From Lysobacter sp. (GTDB taxonomy: Bacteria > Pseudomonadota > Gammaproteobacteria > Xanthomonadales > Xanthomonadaceae): a stretch of DNA of 64,000 nt. The translations under genes and the position numbers were made by a program. Below the pieces are notes generated by a model. The model made no database searches. It was not told the origin of the DNA and was given only the letters and a program-made list of their open reading frames with translations. The stretch spans positions 186,001-250,000 of the forward strand of contig DAHUXS010000013.1 in the NCBI GenBank assembly GCA_027306995.1, read 5' to 3'. Shown here piece after piece: positions 17,666 through 29,189 of the stretch (position 1 is the stretch's first letter; each line of letters opens with the position of its first letter).

Positions 17666-19380
17666 CGCAGCGCCTTCGCAAGACCCGAAATCGCACGCGA
17701 CATGTCGCGCATGACCGCGCCGGTTTTCTCGGGCGACAGGGTATAGGGGTCCATCAGTTCGAGCGGACCGTTGCGATCGAACAGTCCCAGCAATGTCGTT
17801 CTGTCGAGCGCCTCGGGGAAATTCGTCTGCATCTTCTCGAGATGGGAGACATCCATGACCACGATGCAGTCGGCGTCCGCCACCATGCGCCCGGTGACTT
17901 CGCGCGACGACCAATCCGCCAGGTCGACGGCATGCACCCGCGCCGCGCGCACCACGTGTTCCGGGCTTGCACGACCACTGCGCGGATGGAATCCGGCGCT
18001 GGTGATGTCCAGTGCCGGCATGGTTTGCTGCGCCAGCCGTTCCGCAAAGGGACTGCGGCAGATGTTTCCATAGCACAGGAACAACAGGTTCCGGATCGGT
18101 CGCAGATGTTCGCCATGCGCGCCGAAACGCGTCTCGTGCGCCTTGATGATCCGGTGGCGCAGGGATCGCCTGTGCAACATCCCTGCGGGGCGCGCATACA
18201 ACCCGCGTGCAACGCTTTTGAGTTCGGCAATGGCGACCGCAGGATCGCCGGCATGCCAGCCATCGTAGATTTCGCGTCCGCTGAAGACCCGTAACCAGCC
18301 GGCCAGCATGGTCGGCAACGATTGCGTGAGCAGCAATGGATCGGAGCGATCCGCACGCAGGTTGGACATCGTCCAGCGGACGTCTTCGCCGATGTTGCGT
18401 GCGGAAACGTTCTCCTTCCAGCGCGTCACCGCCTGCACCGGGTGTCCTTGCGCGAGGTCGTGGAGGATCGCAGGCACATCGACGCCGGCGGCAATCGTCA
18501 GCGGCAGCGAACCCCATAGCCGCGGATTGATTTCCATCAGATGGATCGCGCCGTCGTCGGCGCGACGCCATTCGACCATCGCCACGCCCTGCCACTGCAA
18601 TGCGTCGAGCAGCCGCTTCGATATCTCCAGCAAATGCGCATCCGGTTTCGCCGCACGCCGCAAGGTGCTGCCACCACCAGTCAGTGGCAACTCGTGCATG
18701 CGCTCATGGACGAATTCGGCGACGACCCTGCCATCCGCGTACACCAGCTCGACACCGACGCCGCGCCCAGGCACCCACCGCTGTTCCTGCACGTCGGTAT
18801 GCGGCAACCATTTCTTCAGCAACGCGCTGCGCATCGATGCGTCGCGCACGACGACCGGCGCCAACGTGACCAACCGTCCATCCACCTGCACCTTGCTGCT
18901 CGCCGGCTTCAGGACACAGGGGAAACCCGAGGGTTCGTGATCGCCAGGCGATGTGCCCTGCGCCAGCAGGCGCGATCCCGGCACCGGCAAACCGATGCGT
19001 TCGGCCAGCGCGCGCGTGCGTTCCTTGGACAAGGCGATGTCGAGCGCTTCATCGGAAGGCAACAGCGCCAGCTTGCGCAGCGGATCTTCCGGCGACAAGG
19101 CCCGCAGCCACAGCAACGAAGCCTCTGTTGTCGGCACGATCAATACGAAGCGATGTTCCGCGTGCAAATCACGCATCCATGCATGAGCATCGTCAACGGC
19201 TTCCGCCGCAGGCTGCGAGTGGGCCCGCGTGCACCAACGCGAATGCGCTGTCAGGCTGCCGGCAGCGCGCATGCCGACATGCAACGGCACGCCGCGACGC
19301 CCCAATGACTGCACGGTGGCGAGGCCGGCCCTGCTGTCGGCATCGAGGACGAGCACTGCAGCGGGCGGAATCGAAGACAT
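17662..19380 (-). CDS. ATP-grasp ligase fused to low-MW tyrosine phosphatase
   Basis: A 572-residue two-domain protein. Residues about 1-400 are an ATP-grasp ligase (FPCVLKPASSKVQ, EQRWVPGRGVGVELVY, and the metal-binding MEINPRLWGSLPL). Residues about 429-572 are a low-molecular-weight protein tyrosine phosphatase with the C(X)5R loop CYGNICRS (Cys436, Arg442) and the general-acid Asp544 in DPYTL. Both active sites look intact. It follows the NodB-type deacetylase by eight bases. ATP-grasp proteins and LMW phosphatases are both common in exopolysaccharide loci, so a role in surface glycan modification or its control is inferred. No glycosyltransferase or tyrosine kinase is next to it. The ATP-grasp substrate is unknown. 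Confidence 0.85.
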   Translation of the reverse strand: MSSIPPAAVLVLDADSRAGLATVQSLGRRGVPLHVGMRAAGSLTAHSRWCTRAHSQPAAEAVDDAHAWMRDLHAEHRFVLIVPTTEASLLWLRALSPEDPLRKLALLPSDEALDIALSKERTRALAERIGLPVPGSRLLAQGTSPGDHEPSGFPCVLKPASSKVQVDGRLVTLAPVVVRDASMRSALLKKWLPHTDVQEQRWVPGRGVGVELVYADGRVVAEFVHERMHELPLTGGGSTLRRAAKPDAHLLEISKRLLDALQWQGVAMVEWRRADDGAIHLMEINPRLWGSLPLTIAAGVDVPAILHDLAQGHPVQAVTRWKENVSARNIGEDVRWTMSNLRADRSDPLLLTQSLPTMLAGWLRVFSGREIYDGWHAGDPAVAIAELKSVARGLYARPAGMLHRRSLRHRIIKAHETRFGAHGEHLRPIRNLLFLCYGNICRSPFAERLAQQTMPALDITSAGFHPRSGRASPEHVVRAARVHAVDLADWSSREVTGRMVADADCIVVMDVSHLEKMQTNFPEALDRTTLLGLFDRNGPLELMDPYTLSPEKTGAVMRDMSRAISGLAKALR

Positions 19381-19388
19381 GACCGTGC

Positions 19389-20327
19389 TCAGGCCTGCGG
19401 GCGGTGCATGCGCCAGGCGAACAGCGCAACGTTGTCGGCGACCGGGAACCGCGGAAGATCGTGCAGGTTTTGGCCATCGCCGACGAATCCGCTCTCGGTC
19501 GTCACCGCGGCGCGGTAGATCTTCGCCGTGGTGTCGCGCACGCGGCGATCCTGCGATCCGTTCGGATAGCAGAAGAGATCGACCGGCTTGTCGAGGAATC
19601 GCTCGAGGGCGTCGCGGCTACCGCGCAGTTCGTTCTCCAGTTCCGCCTGGTCCAGCGTGGTGAGGATCGGATGGCTGGAGGTATGGGAACCGACGGTGAA
19701 AAGATCGCTGTCCAGCGTTCGCAGCTGTTCCCAACTCACCGGATCGAAACGCGTATGCTGTTGCGGCGTCGGCACGAATCCCGGCGTGCGTGCGCGGATC
19801 AGCGCTTCCACTTGCTGGCGCGCCGCCAGCGGCAGCGTCTTCATCCATTCCACCCACGGTTCGATGGCAGCGCCTGGCGCTCCGGTATCCACCGCCAGTG
19901 CGTGGCGTTGCGCATCATCGAGCAGATGCAGGCGCACGCGCGCTTCGTGGTTCCACAGCCAGCGGCGCTCGGACATCAGGCCAGGGCACACGAAGAACGT
20001 CGCCGGCAAGCCGAGGCGCGACAACACCGGCGCGACCACTTCGGCGTGGCAGCGCAACCCGTCGTCGAAGGTCAACGCGACTTCATGTGCAGCGGGTGCC
20101 CCGGTGTTCACGCCGGCGATCAGTTCGTCCAGCGGCACTACGCGGAAATTGCGCGCCAGCCATTCCATCTGCGCGACGAAGGCGGCGACTTCGAGCTCGC
20201 CCGGCCCGACGCCATGCAGCATCACGATCCGGCGCACCGGCATTCGCTTCGCCACGCGACGCGAGACGCCGGCGACAAGCGCCGCCGACTGGACCGGTTT
20301 GACCACGAGGGATTTCAGCGATTCCAT
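19389..20327 (-). CDS. NodB-type polysaccharide deacetylase
   Basis: A 312-residue carbohydrate esterase 4 family protein. The NodB motifs are present: TFDDG with Asp88 and Asp89, the zinc ligands in SHTSSHP (His215, His219), and FCYPNGS near 245. It should remove N- or O-acetyl groups from an amino-sugar polymer. No clear signal peptide is seen, only a basic, mildly hydrophobic N-terminus, so the location is uncertain. The ATG at 20327 is preferred; a GTG at 20366 would add 13 residues. It is followed after eight bases by the ATP-grasp/phosphatase gene and lies downstream of crbR. Confidence 0.87.
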   Translation of the reverse strand: MESLKSLVVKPVQSAALVAGVSRRVAKRMPVRRIVMLHGVGPGELEVAAFVAQMEWLARNFRVVPLDELIAGVNTGAPAAHEVALTFDDGLRCHAEVVAPVLSRLGLPATFFVCPGLMSERRWLWNHEARVRLHLLDDAQRHALAVDTGAPGAAIEPWVEWMKTLPLAARQQVEALIRARTPGFVPTPQQHTRFDPVSWEQLRTLDSDLFTVGSHTSSHPILTTLDQAELENELRGSRDALERFLDKPVDLFCYPNGSQDRRVRDTTAKIYRAAVTTESGFVGDGQNLHDLPRFPVADNVALFAWRMHRPQA

Positions 20328-20455
20328 ACGCTTGGCCTTGTGCCGGGAACTGTCCTTGTTGCCCACCTGCCGGCGCCATCATGGCTCCGGGTTGCGCCTA
20401 TCCTACGCCATCCTGTTGCAGGCGTATGGCAGGCCCATTCAGGCGCTTGCCCGGA

Positions 20456-21124
20456 TCAGTCGAAGTCTTCGGGCGGCGCCTGCACGGTGTCGGGGTCGAC
20501 CGCGAGCTTGCCGGCGATCAGGATCGCCTGGGTGCGATTGCGCGCGCCGAGCTTGCGCATGATCGCGCTCATGTGCGCCTTGATCGTCGCTTCCGAAACA
20601 CCGAGCTCGTAACCGATCTGCTTGTTGAGTAGGCCGGTGCCGAGCATCTGCAGCACGCGGAACTGTTGCGGCGTCAGCTCGCGCACCCGCGCGGCGACGG
20701 CGTGCTCCTCCTCGCTGGTCGGCACCGCTGCCAGCGCGGCTTCCGGTGCCCAGCGCTCGCCATCCAGCACCTGTTGCAGCGCATGGGCCAGTGTCGCAGC
20801 ATCGGAAGACTTCGGGATGAAACCGACGGCGCCGTGGTCGAGTGCGCGCCGCATCACCGCCGGCTCCTCGCGCGCCGACACCATCACCACCGGCAATTGC
20901 GGATGGCTGGCGCGCAGGTGCACCAGCGCCGAAAACCCGTGCACGCCCGGCATGTTGAGATCCAGCAGCAACAGGTCGGCATCGGGATGCGCATCCACCA
21001 GCGCGTACAACGCGCCGGCATTCTCCGCTTCGTTGATCTGCGCTTGCGGCAGCAGGCGTGCGACCACCCCGCGCAACGCTTCGCGGAACAGCGGGTGGTC
21101 GTCCGCGATCAGCAGCGTCGACAC
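20456..21124 (-). CDS. crbR: LuxR-family response regulator, CrbR-like
   Basis: A 222-residue two-component regulator. The receiver has acidic residues in IADDHPLF, phospho-acceptor Asp55 in LLLLDLNMPG, and the PKSSDA switch Lys near 104. The NarL/FixJ-type helix-turn-helix is in the last 65 residues (LTPQQFRVLQMLGTGLLNKQ, LGVSEATIKAHMSAIMRKL). It lies seven bases after acs on the same strand, so acs and the regulator are co-transcribed. This and the CrbS-like kinase nearby point to the CrbSR acetate switch. Confidence 0.85.
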   Translation of the reverse strand: MSTLLIADDHPLFREALRGVVARLLPQAQINEAENAGALYALVDAHPDADLLLLDLNMPGVHGFSALVHLRASHPQLPVVMVSAREEPAVMRRALDHGAVGFIPKSSDAATLAHALQQVLDGERWAPEAALAAVPTSEEEHAVAARVRELTPQQFRVLQMLGTGLLNKQIGYELGVSEATIKAHMSAIMRKLGARNRTQAILIAGKLAVDPDTVQAPPEDFD

Positions 21125-21131
21125 GCCCTGC

Positions 21132-23087
<1,956 letters not shown>

Positions 23088-23283
23088 GGCGTTCTCCCGG
23101 TGGAACGTATTCGTTAAAGAAGAGAGTGTGCCGTATCCGTGCTACCGCGATGCAACATCGTGCTTAGACCTTGGTCGTAGTCGCCCTTTCTTTCGACCAA
23201 AGGCGAATAGTCAGCCCCCGATGCGCGGCGGAGGCTGCGATTGCCGTGGTCCCGCACGGATCTCTCTTCATGGGAAAACCGAG
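23088..23283. promoter_or_regulatory. Divergent acs / porin-yjcH-actP control region
   Basis: This 196-base gap must hold promoters for both acetate operons. It contains a 7-bp inverted repeat, TTGGTCG at 23171-23177 and CGACCAA at 23194-23200. It also holds a compact hairpin, CGATG-CAA-CATCG, at 23148-23160. The wide dyad is a candidate site for the CrbR-like regulator. No convincing -10/-35 pair was found on either strand. Confidence 0.5.
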
Positions 23284-24741
23284 ATGAAACGACCCAGTCT
23301 CCGCACTCCGCTTGCGCTTGCGATCACGCTCGCGCTGGCCACGCCCAATCTCTCGCTCGCCGCCACCAAGAAGGAAAAGGAGCTGGAAGCGCGCGTCGCC
23401 CAACTCGAAGCGCAGGTCAAGGCGCTGGTGAACGCGCAGCAGCAGCAACAGGCGCAGCTCGACACCACCAAGGCCGAGGCTGCCGATGCCCACGCCCAAG
23501 TCGCCGACACCAAGACCGAACTCGACAAGATCAAGGCGTCGCAGCCGGCGCCGCTGCCGGCCGGCAAGCAGCCGATCCAGGCGACGGCGATCAACACCGG
23601 CGCCAATCCCGGCACCACGTTCTCCTATGGCGGCTTCGTCAAGCTCGACGCGATGGCGACCAAGACCAGCGACGGCAAGATCGACGACGGCAGCGCCGGC
23701 CGCATCTTCTATCTCCCCAGCCAGATCCCGGTCAGCGCCCCGCCCGCCAACGGCGGCAATGCCTATACCGACATCTCCGCGCAGCTGTCGCGCTTCTGGT
23801 TGAGCGCCGACACCGTGACCCAGCGCGGCGACAAGCTGAAGGGCTATGTCGAGATGGATTTCTACGGTGGCGGCAGCAATGCGCTGAACGGCAACGAGAC
23901 GTCGACCAATACCTACGGCGTCACCTTGCGCCAGGCCTACGTGCAATGGAACAACTGGCTGGCCGGCCAGACCTGGAGCAACTTCCAGGACGTGGCCGCG
24001 CTGCCCGACGCGGTCGATTTCGTCGGCCCGACCGATGGCACCATCTTCGTGCGCCAGGCGCAGATCCGTTACGCCAAGGGCAACTGGTCGTTCTCCGCCG
24101 AGAATCCGCAGACCACCATCGGCAGCGTCGCCACCGGCGCGCGCCTCGCCAATTCCGGCGCCAACGTGATGCCCGACCTCACCGCGCGTTACACCACCAA
24201 GGGGAATTGGGGCCACTTCTCGGTGGCGTTGCTGGCGCGCCAGTTCGAGTACCAGAACAAGCTCGCCAACGGCAGCTATCAGTCGGCCAAGACCGCCACC
24301 GGCGGCGCGGTCAGCGTCGCCGGCAATTTCAACATCGGCAAGAACGACGACCTGCGCTACATGGTCAACGCCGGCAGCGGCATCGGTCGCTACATGGCCT
24401 TCGGCCTCGGCAGCGATACCGTGCTCGACGCCAACGGCGGTCTGCATGCGCTCGACGGCTATGGTGGCTTCGTGTCCTGGCGCCACGCCTTCTCGCCGAA
24501 ACTGCGCGGCAACCTGATGTATTCGATGGCCATGTTCGACAACGACCGCAGCCTGCCCGGCTGGGGCATCAACAGCTGGGGCGTCACCGAGCGCGCCAGT
24601 TCGATCCATGCCAACCTGATTTACAGTCCGATCCCGAAGCTCGATCTCGGCGCCGAGATCACCTACGGCAAACGTGACCTCGAAGACAACCGCTCCGGCG
24701 ACCTCAAGCGCGTGCAGGCGACGGTGAAGTACAGCTTCTGA
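23284..24741 (+). CDS. DcaP-like trimeric outer membrane porin
   Basis: A 485-residue outer membrane protein. A signal peptide (residues 1-26, ending LSLAA) is followed by a coiled coil rich in Lys, Glu and Gln (about 27-90; KEKELEARVAQLEAQVKAL). A beta-barrel then runs to a terminal aromatic residue (VKYSF). This is the DcaP plan: N-terminal coiled coil plus barrel, used for small acids. It is divergent from acs and 47 bases before the DUF485 gene, so outer membrane uptake of acetate or other carboxylates is a reasonable inference. Confidence 0.85.
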   Translation: MKRPSLRTPLALAITLALATPNLSLAATKKEKELEARVAQLEAQVKALVNAQQQQQAQLDTTKAEAADAHAQVADTKTELDKIKASQPAPLPAGKQPIQATAINTGANPGTTFSYGGFVKLDAMATKTSDGKIDDGSAGRIFYLPSQIPVSAPPANGGNAYTDISAQLSRFWLSADTVTQRGDKLKGYVEMDFYGGGSNALNGNETSTNTYGVTLRQAYVQWNNWLAGQTWSNFQDVAALPDAVDFVGPTDGTIFVRQAQIRYAKGNWSFSAENPQTTIGSVATGARLANSGANVMPDLTARYTTKGNWGHFSVALLARQFEYQNKLANGSYQSAKTATGGAVSVAGNFNIGKNDDLRYMVNAGSGIGRYMAFGLGSDTVLDANGGLHALDGYGGFVSWRHAFSPKLRGNLMYSMAMFDNDRSLPGWGINSWGVTERASSIHANLIYSPIPKLDLGAEITYGKRDLEDNRSGDLKRVQATVKYSF

Positions 24742-24788
24742 TCGCGCCAGTGCAGTCCCACCAATCACGACAACAAGGAACCCGCACG

Positions 24789-25103
24789 ATGAACGCCACC
24801 GGTGATCCACGGATCGATCGCATCGCCGCCAGCCCGATCTACAAGGAGCTGAAGCACAAGCGCAACACGTTGGGATGGACGCTTACCCTCCTGATGCTGG
24901 TCGCCTACTTCGGTTACATCGGACTGATCGCCTTCGACAAGTCCTTCCTCGCGCAACCGATCGGCGACGGCGTCAGTACCATTGGCATCCCGATCGCGAT
25001 CGGATTGATGGTCTTCACCATCGCACTCACCGGCTTCTACGTGCGACGCGCCAATAGCGAATTCGACCGTCTCGCCGCGCAGGTGCTGGAGGACAATCCA
25101 TGA
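24789..25103 (+). CDS. yjcH: DUF485 membrane protein YjcH
   Basis: A 104-residue inner membrane protein with two helices, about residues 30-50 and 63-85 ([19 protein letters not shown] and [19 protein letters not shown]). It is the DUF485 protein that precedes actP in most acetate operons, as yjcH does in E. coli. A site AAGGAA lies about eight bases before the ATG. Its stop overlaps the actP start by four bases, so the two are translationally coupled. The function is probably as a partner or stabiliser of ActP. Confidence 0.93.
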   Translation: MNATGDPRIDRIAASPIYKELKHKRNTLGWTLTLLMLVAYFGYIGLIAFDKSFLAQPIGDGVSTIGIPIAIGLMVFTIALTGFYVRRANSEFDRLAAQVLEDNP

Positions 25104-26833
25104 ATGGTCTCCTGCATTCACGCCACGCTGCGTTCGCGACGCTGGCGCTGGTGTCCGGCAACGTCCTCGCCGCCGGCGGCGACATCGGCCAGACCACCAA
25201 GCAGCCGACCAACTGGATGGCGATCGGCATGTTCGTGGTCTTCGTCGCGATGACGCTGTGGATCACCAAGTGGGCCGCGCGGCGCACGCGTTCGGCCGCT
25301 GATTTCTACACCGCGGGCGGCGGCATCACCGGGTTCCAGAACGGCCTCGCCATCGCCGGCGACTACATGTCGGCGGCCTCCTTCCTCGGCATCACCGCCG
25401 CGGTGATGAAGGACGGCTACGACGGACTGATCTATGCGATCGGCTTCCTGGTCGGCTGGCCCATCCTCACCTTCCTGATGGCGGAGCGCCTGCGCAACCT
25501 CGGCAAGTACACCTTCGCCGACGTCGCCGGCTACCGCTTCCAGCAAAAGCCCATCCGCATGTTCGCCGCCGCCGGCACGCTGGTGACGGTGCTGTTCTAC
25601 CTGATCGCGCAGATGGTCGGCGCCGGCGCATTGATCAAGCTGCTGTTCGGCCTCGACTACTGGGTCGCGGTGGTGCTGGTCGGCGCGCTGATGATGATCT
25701 ACGTGCTGTTCGGCGGCATGACCGCGACCACCTGGGTGCAGATCATCAAGGCCTGCATGTTGTTGTGCGGCGTCACCTTCATGGCGCTGATGATCATGGC
25801 GCACTTCGGTTTCAGCTTCGAACGCCTGTTCGCCGCTGCCGTCGACGTCAAGACGCAGGTTGCCGCGAACGCGGGCAAGACGCCCGAGGAAGCGCACAAG
25901 GCAGGACTGGCGATCATGGGGCCCGGCGGATTCGTGAAGGATCCGATCTCGGCGATCTCGTTCGGCATGGCGTTGATGTTCGGCACCGCGGGGCTTCCAC
26001 ACATCCTGATGCGCTTCTTCACCGTTCCCGATGCCAAGCAGGCGCGCAAGTCGGTGCTGTGGGCGACGACGTGGATCGGCTACTTTTACATCCTGATCTT
26101 CATCATCGGCTTCGGCGCGATCGCGCTGGTGCTGACCAATCCGGAGTTCTCCGATGTCGCCAAGGGCGTGATCAAGGGTGGCGCCGGCGCCACCAACATG
26201 GCGGCGGTGCTGGTCGGCAACGCGGTCGGCGGCAACGTCTTCATGGGCTTCATCTCCGCGGTGGCGTTCGCCACGATCCTCGCGGTGGTGGCGGGCCTGA
26301 CGCTGTCGGGCGCCTCGGCGGTCTCGCACGACCTCTACGCGACGATGATCAAGCAGGGCAATCCGGCGCCGGGTTCGGAACTGAAGGTGTCGCGCATCAC
26401 CACCGTCATTCTCGGTATTGTCGCCGTTCTACTCGGCATCGCCTTCGAGAAGCAGAACGTTGCCTTCATGGTGTCGCTGGCCTTCGCGATCGCGGCGTCC
26501 GCCAACTTCCCGGCGCTGATCCTGTCGCTCCTGTGGAAGAACTGCACCACGCGCGGCGCGGTGATCGGCGGATCGCTCGGTCTCATCACCTCGCTGGTGC
26601 TGACGCTGCTGTCGCCGTCGGTGTGGGAAGCGACGCTCGGCCACGCGAAGGGTTCGGCGCCGTTCCCCTACACCTCGCCGGCGCTGTTCTCGATGACGAT
26701 CGCCTTCGTCGGCATCTGGCTGTTCTCGATCATCGACAAGAGCGCGAACGCCAAGCGCGAGCGTGCCGACTACGAAGCACAGGAAGTCCGCGCGGAAACC
26801 GGACTGGGCGCTTCGAGAGCATCCGGCCACTGA
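25100..26833 (+). CDS. actP: Cation/acetate symporter ActP
   Basis: A 577-residue SLC5-family secondary transporter with an N-terminal signal-like segment and about 13 membrane helices. Recognisable blocks are [32 protein letters not shown], and [19 protein letters not shown] near residue 300. It takes up acetate and similar short acids with Na+ or H+. It ends the porin-yjcH-actP operon and is followed by a terminator. The SLC5 fold is the same as in the CrbS-like sensor kinase, as is usual for this pathway. Confidence 0.95.
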   Translation: MNGLLHSRHAAFATLALVSGNVLAAGGDIGQTTKQPTNWMAIGMFVVFVAMTLWITKWAARRTRSAADFYTAGGGITGFQNGLAIAGDYMSAASFLGITAAVMKDGYDGLIYAIGFLVGWPILTFLMAERLRNLGKYTFADVAGYRFQQKPIRMFAAAGTLVTVLFYLIAQMVGAGALIKLLFGLDYWVAVVLVGALMMIYVLFGGMTATTWVQIIKACMLLCGVTFMALMIMAHFGFSFERLFAAAVDVKTQVAANAGKTPEEAHKAGLAIMGPGGFVKDPISAISFGMALMFGTAGLPHILMRFFTVPDAKQARKSVLWATTWIGYFYILIFIIGFGAIALVLTNPEFSDVAKGVIKGGAGATNMAAVLVGNAVGGNVFMGFISAVAFATILAVVAGLTLSGASAVSHDLYATMIKQGNPAPGSELKVSRITTVILGIVAVLLGIAFEKQNVAFMVSLAFAIAASANFPALILSLLWKNCTTRGAVIGGSLGLITSLVLTLLSPSVWEATLGHAKGSAPFPYTSPALFSMTIAFVGIWLFSIIDKSANAKRERADYEAQEVRAETGLGASRASGH

Positions 26834-26892
26834 TCCACCGCTTCGGGCGCCGCGACCGTCGCGCGCCCTCGCCCGTCTCCCTCGGGCACTGC

Positions 26893-26921
26893 AGGCGCCG
26901 GCGCAAGCCGGCGCCTTTTTT
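26893..26921 (+). terminator. Rho-independent terminator after actP
   Basis: A 10-bp GC-rich stem (AGGCGCCGGC / GCCGGCGCCT) with a GCAA tetraloop runs into six T residues. It closes the acetate transport operon. Confidence 0.93.
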
Positions 26922-27004
26922 GCATGGCTGTGCAATGACTTCCTGCACATGCCTCGAAGGTTGGACGGCGCACACTCGCCGGGTCCCTCCCCAAAGGCAC
27001 CTGA

Positions 27005-29113
27005 ATGAATACGCCCCCGCTTCGCCTCACCGTTCTCTCGCTCGCCGTGCTCGGCGCACTTGCTGCCTGCAAGCCCAATGCCTCCACGCCCGCCACCGAT
27101 GCAAACGCCCCCGCCAAGGCCGCTGCCCCCGCCGCGCCTGCTGTCGGCATCGACCTCGCCGGCATCGACAAGACCGTGAAGCCCGGCGACGACTTCGACA
27201 ACTACGCCAACGGCGCCTGGGCGAAGACGGCGGAGATCCCCGCCGACCGTTCCGCCACTGGCGTCTTCCTCGACGTGTTCAACAAGGCCGAGCAGCGCGA
27301 GAAGGAACTCATCCAGGGCATCGCAGGATCCAAGCCGGCTGCCGGCAGCGACGAAGCACGCATCGCCAACGCCTACAACGCCTTCATGGACAGCGCCGGC
27401 ATCGAGCAGCGCGGACTCGCGCCGCTGAAGCCCGAGCTCGCCGCCATCGACGGCATCAAGGACAAGGCCGCGCTCTCGCAATACCTCGGCGCCGGCCTGC
27501 GCGCCGATGTCGATCCGCTCAACGCCACCAACTACCACACCGACAATCTGTTCGGCCTGTTCGTCTCGCAGGGGCTGACCGATCCGTCGAAGAACATTGG
27601 CTATCTGCTGCAGGGCGGTCTCGGCTTGCCCGATCGCGATTACTACCTGTCGAACGACAAGGCGATGGCGGAGGTCCGTGGCAAGTACGAGACCTACATC
27701 GGCGCCTTGCTGAAGCAGGCCGGCATCGCCGATTCCGACGCCAAGGCCAAGCAGGTCATGGCGCTGGAAATGCAGATGGCCAAGGCGCACGCACCGCTCG
27801 CCGACAGCGAGAACACCCACAAGGCGAACAACCTGTGGGCGACCGCCGACTTCGCCAAGAAGGCGCCGGGCCTCGACTGGAACGCCTATTTCAAGGCCGC
27901 CGGCCTCGATGGCCAGCAAGCGATCGACGCATGGCAGCCTGACGCGATCACCAAGCTGTCCGCACTGGTGGGCAGCCAGCCGATCGATGCCTGGAAGGCA
28001 TGGCTGACCTTCCACGCCATCGACCGCAGCACCGCCTTCCTGCCCAAGGCCATCGACGATCTCGCCTTCGCCTTCCACGGCACCGCGCTCAACGGCATTC
28101 CGCAGCAACGCGAACGCTGGAAGCGCGGCATCGCGGTGACCGACGGCATGCTCGGCGACGCCATCGGCAAGCGCTACGCGGAGAAATATTTCCCGGCGTC
28201 CTCGAAGGAACAGATCACCCAGCTCGTCAACAACCTGCTCGCGGTGTTCCCGGAACGCATCGACAAGCTCGACTGGATGAGCGCCGACACCAAGGCCAAG
28301 GCGAAAGCCAAGGTCGCGACGATCAAGGTCGGCGTCGGCTATCCCGACACCTGGCGTGATTACTCGCAGCTGGAGATCAAGGCCGACGATCCGCTGGGCA
28401 ACGCCGAGCGCGCCGGGCTCGCCGAGTACAAGCACCAGATCGCCAAGCTCGGCAAGGCGCCCGACCGGGGCGAGTGGTGGATGACGCCGCAGACGGTGAA
28501 CGCGGTAAACCTGCCGCTGCAGAACGCGTTGAACTTCCCGGCGGCGATCCTCGAAGCGCCGTTCTTCGATCCCAAGGCCGATGCCGCGGTGAACTACGGT
28601 TCGATCGGCGCGACGATCGGCCACGAGATCAGCCACAGCTTCGACAATCTCGGCGCCGATTTCGATGCCGAAGGCCGCATGGCCAACTGGTGGACACCGG
28701 CGGATTCCGCGCACTTCAAGGACGCCGGCAAGAAGCTCGCTGCGCAGTACGACACCTACGAAGCGCTGCCGGGCCTGCACGTGAAGGGTGAGCAGACGCT
28801 GGGCGAGAACATCGCCGACCTCGCCGGCCTCTCGGTGGCCTACGACGCCTATCGCAAATCGCTCAACGGCAAGGAAGCACCGGTGATCGACGGCCTGACC
28901 GGCGACCAGCGCTTCTTCCTCGCCTTCGCCCAGAGCTGGCGCACCAAGATGCGCGACGCCACCATGCGCAATCGCATCGCCACCGATGTCCATGCGCCGG
29001 CGCGTTTCCGCGTGATGACGGTGCGCAACATCGATGCCTGGTACGGCCCGTTCAACGTCGTCGCCGGCCAGAAGATGTATCTCGATCCGAAGGATCGCGT
29101 GCGGGTCTGGTGA
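27005..29113 (+). CDS. M13 family zinc metallopeptidase lipoprotein
   Basis: A 702-residue neprilysin/PepO-like endopeptidase. The lipobox LAAC sets Cys22 as the lipid anchor, followed by an Ala/Pro-rich linker. The zinc site HEISH spans residues 540-544 with the third ligand Glu601 in GENIAD. The usual substrate-binding NAYY region is altered to NAVNLP. The C-terminus ends RVW, as in the M13 family. It likely degrades peptides in the periplasm or at the outer membrane. It is a single gene, ended by a shared hairpin with the convergent M16 genes. Confidence 0.93.
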   Translation: MNTPPLRLTVLSLAVLGALAACKPNASTPATDANAPAKAAAPAAPAVGIDLAGIDKTVKPGDDFDNYANGAWAKTAEIPADRSATGVFLDVFNKAEQREKELIQGIAGSKPAAGSDEARIANAYNAFMDSAGIEQRGLAPLKPELAAIDGIKDKAALSQYLGAGLRADVDPLNATNYHTDNLFGLFVSQGLTDPSKNIGYLLQGGLGLPDRDYYLSNDKAMAEVRGKYETYIGALLKQAGIADSDAKAKQVMALEMQMAKAHAPLADSENTHKANNLWATADFAKKAPGLDWNAYFKAAGLDGQQAIDAWQPDAITKLSALVGSQPIDAWKAWLTFHAIDRSTAFLPKAIDDLAFAFHGTALNGIPQQRERWKRGIAVTDGMLGDAIGKRYAEKYFPASSKEQITQLVNNLLAVFPERIDKLDWMSADTKAKAKAKVATIKVGVGYPDTWRDYSQLEIKADDPLGNAERAGLAEYKHQIAKLGKAPDRGEWWMTPQTVNAVNLPLQNALNFPAAILEAPFFDPKADAAVNYGSIGATIGHEISHSFDNLGADFDAEGRMANWWTPADSAHFKDAGKKLAAQYDTYEALPGLHVKGEQTLGENIADLAGLSVAYDAYRKSLNGKEAPVIDGLTGDQRFFLAFAQSWRTKMRDATMRNRIATDVHAPARFRVMTVRNIDAWYGPFNVVAGQKMYLDPKDRVRVW

Positions 29114-29141
29114 TCCGCAGCGCAGCGACACTGCAACGCAA

Positions 29142-29165
29142 AACGGGCGCCGCAAGGCGCCCGTT
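29142..29165. terminator. Bidirectional hairpin between convergent peptidase genes
   Basis: A 10-bp stem (AACGGGCGCC / GGCGCCCGTT) with a GCAA loop lies 28 bases after the M13 stop and 25 bases beyond the M16 stop. T-tracts are short on both strands (four on the minus side), so efficiency is uncertain. Confidence 0.7.
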
Positions 29166-29189
29166 CTGTTTCAGCCGATCAAATGAAAA

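Noticed and set aside
20405-20426. Short inverted repeat TACGCC ... GGCGTA between crbR and the deacetylase gene
   Set aside because: Six-base arms with a long spacer and no T-run; too weak to call a terminator or operator.
23145-23170. A sigma54-like box upstream of acs on the minus strand (GCACG ... TTGCAT)
   Set aside because: The -24 GG is missing and the spacing to the GC is wrong by a base, so it does not meet the GG-N10-GC rule.
23164-24810. A 548-codon minus-strand frame opposite the DcaP-like porin
   Set aside because: It is a GC-rich shadow frame; the plus strand has a signal peptide, coiled coil and barrel end in the real frame.
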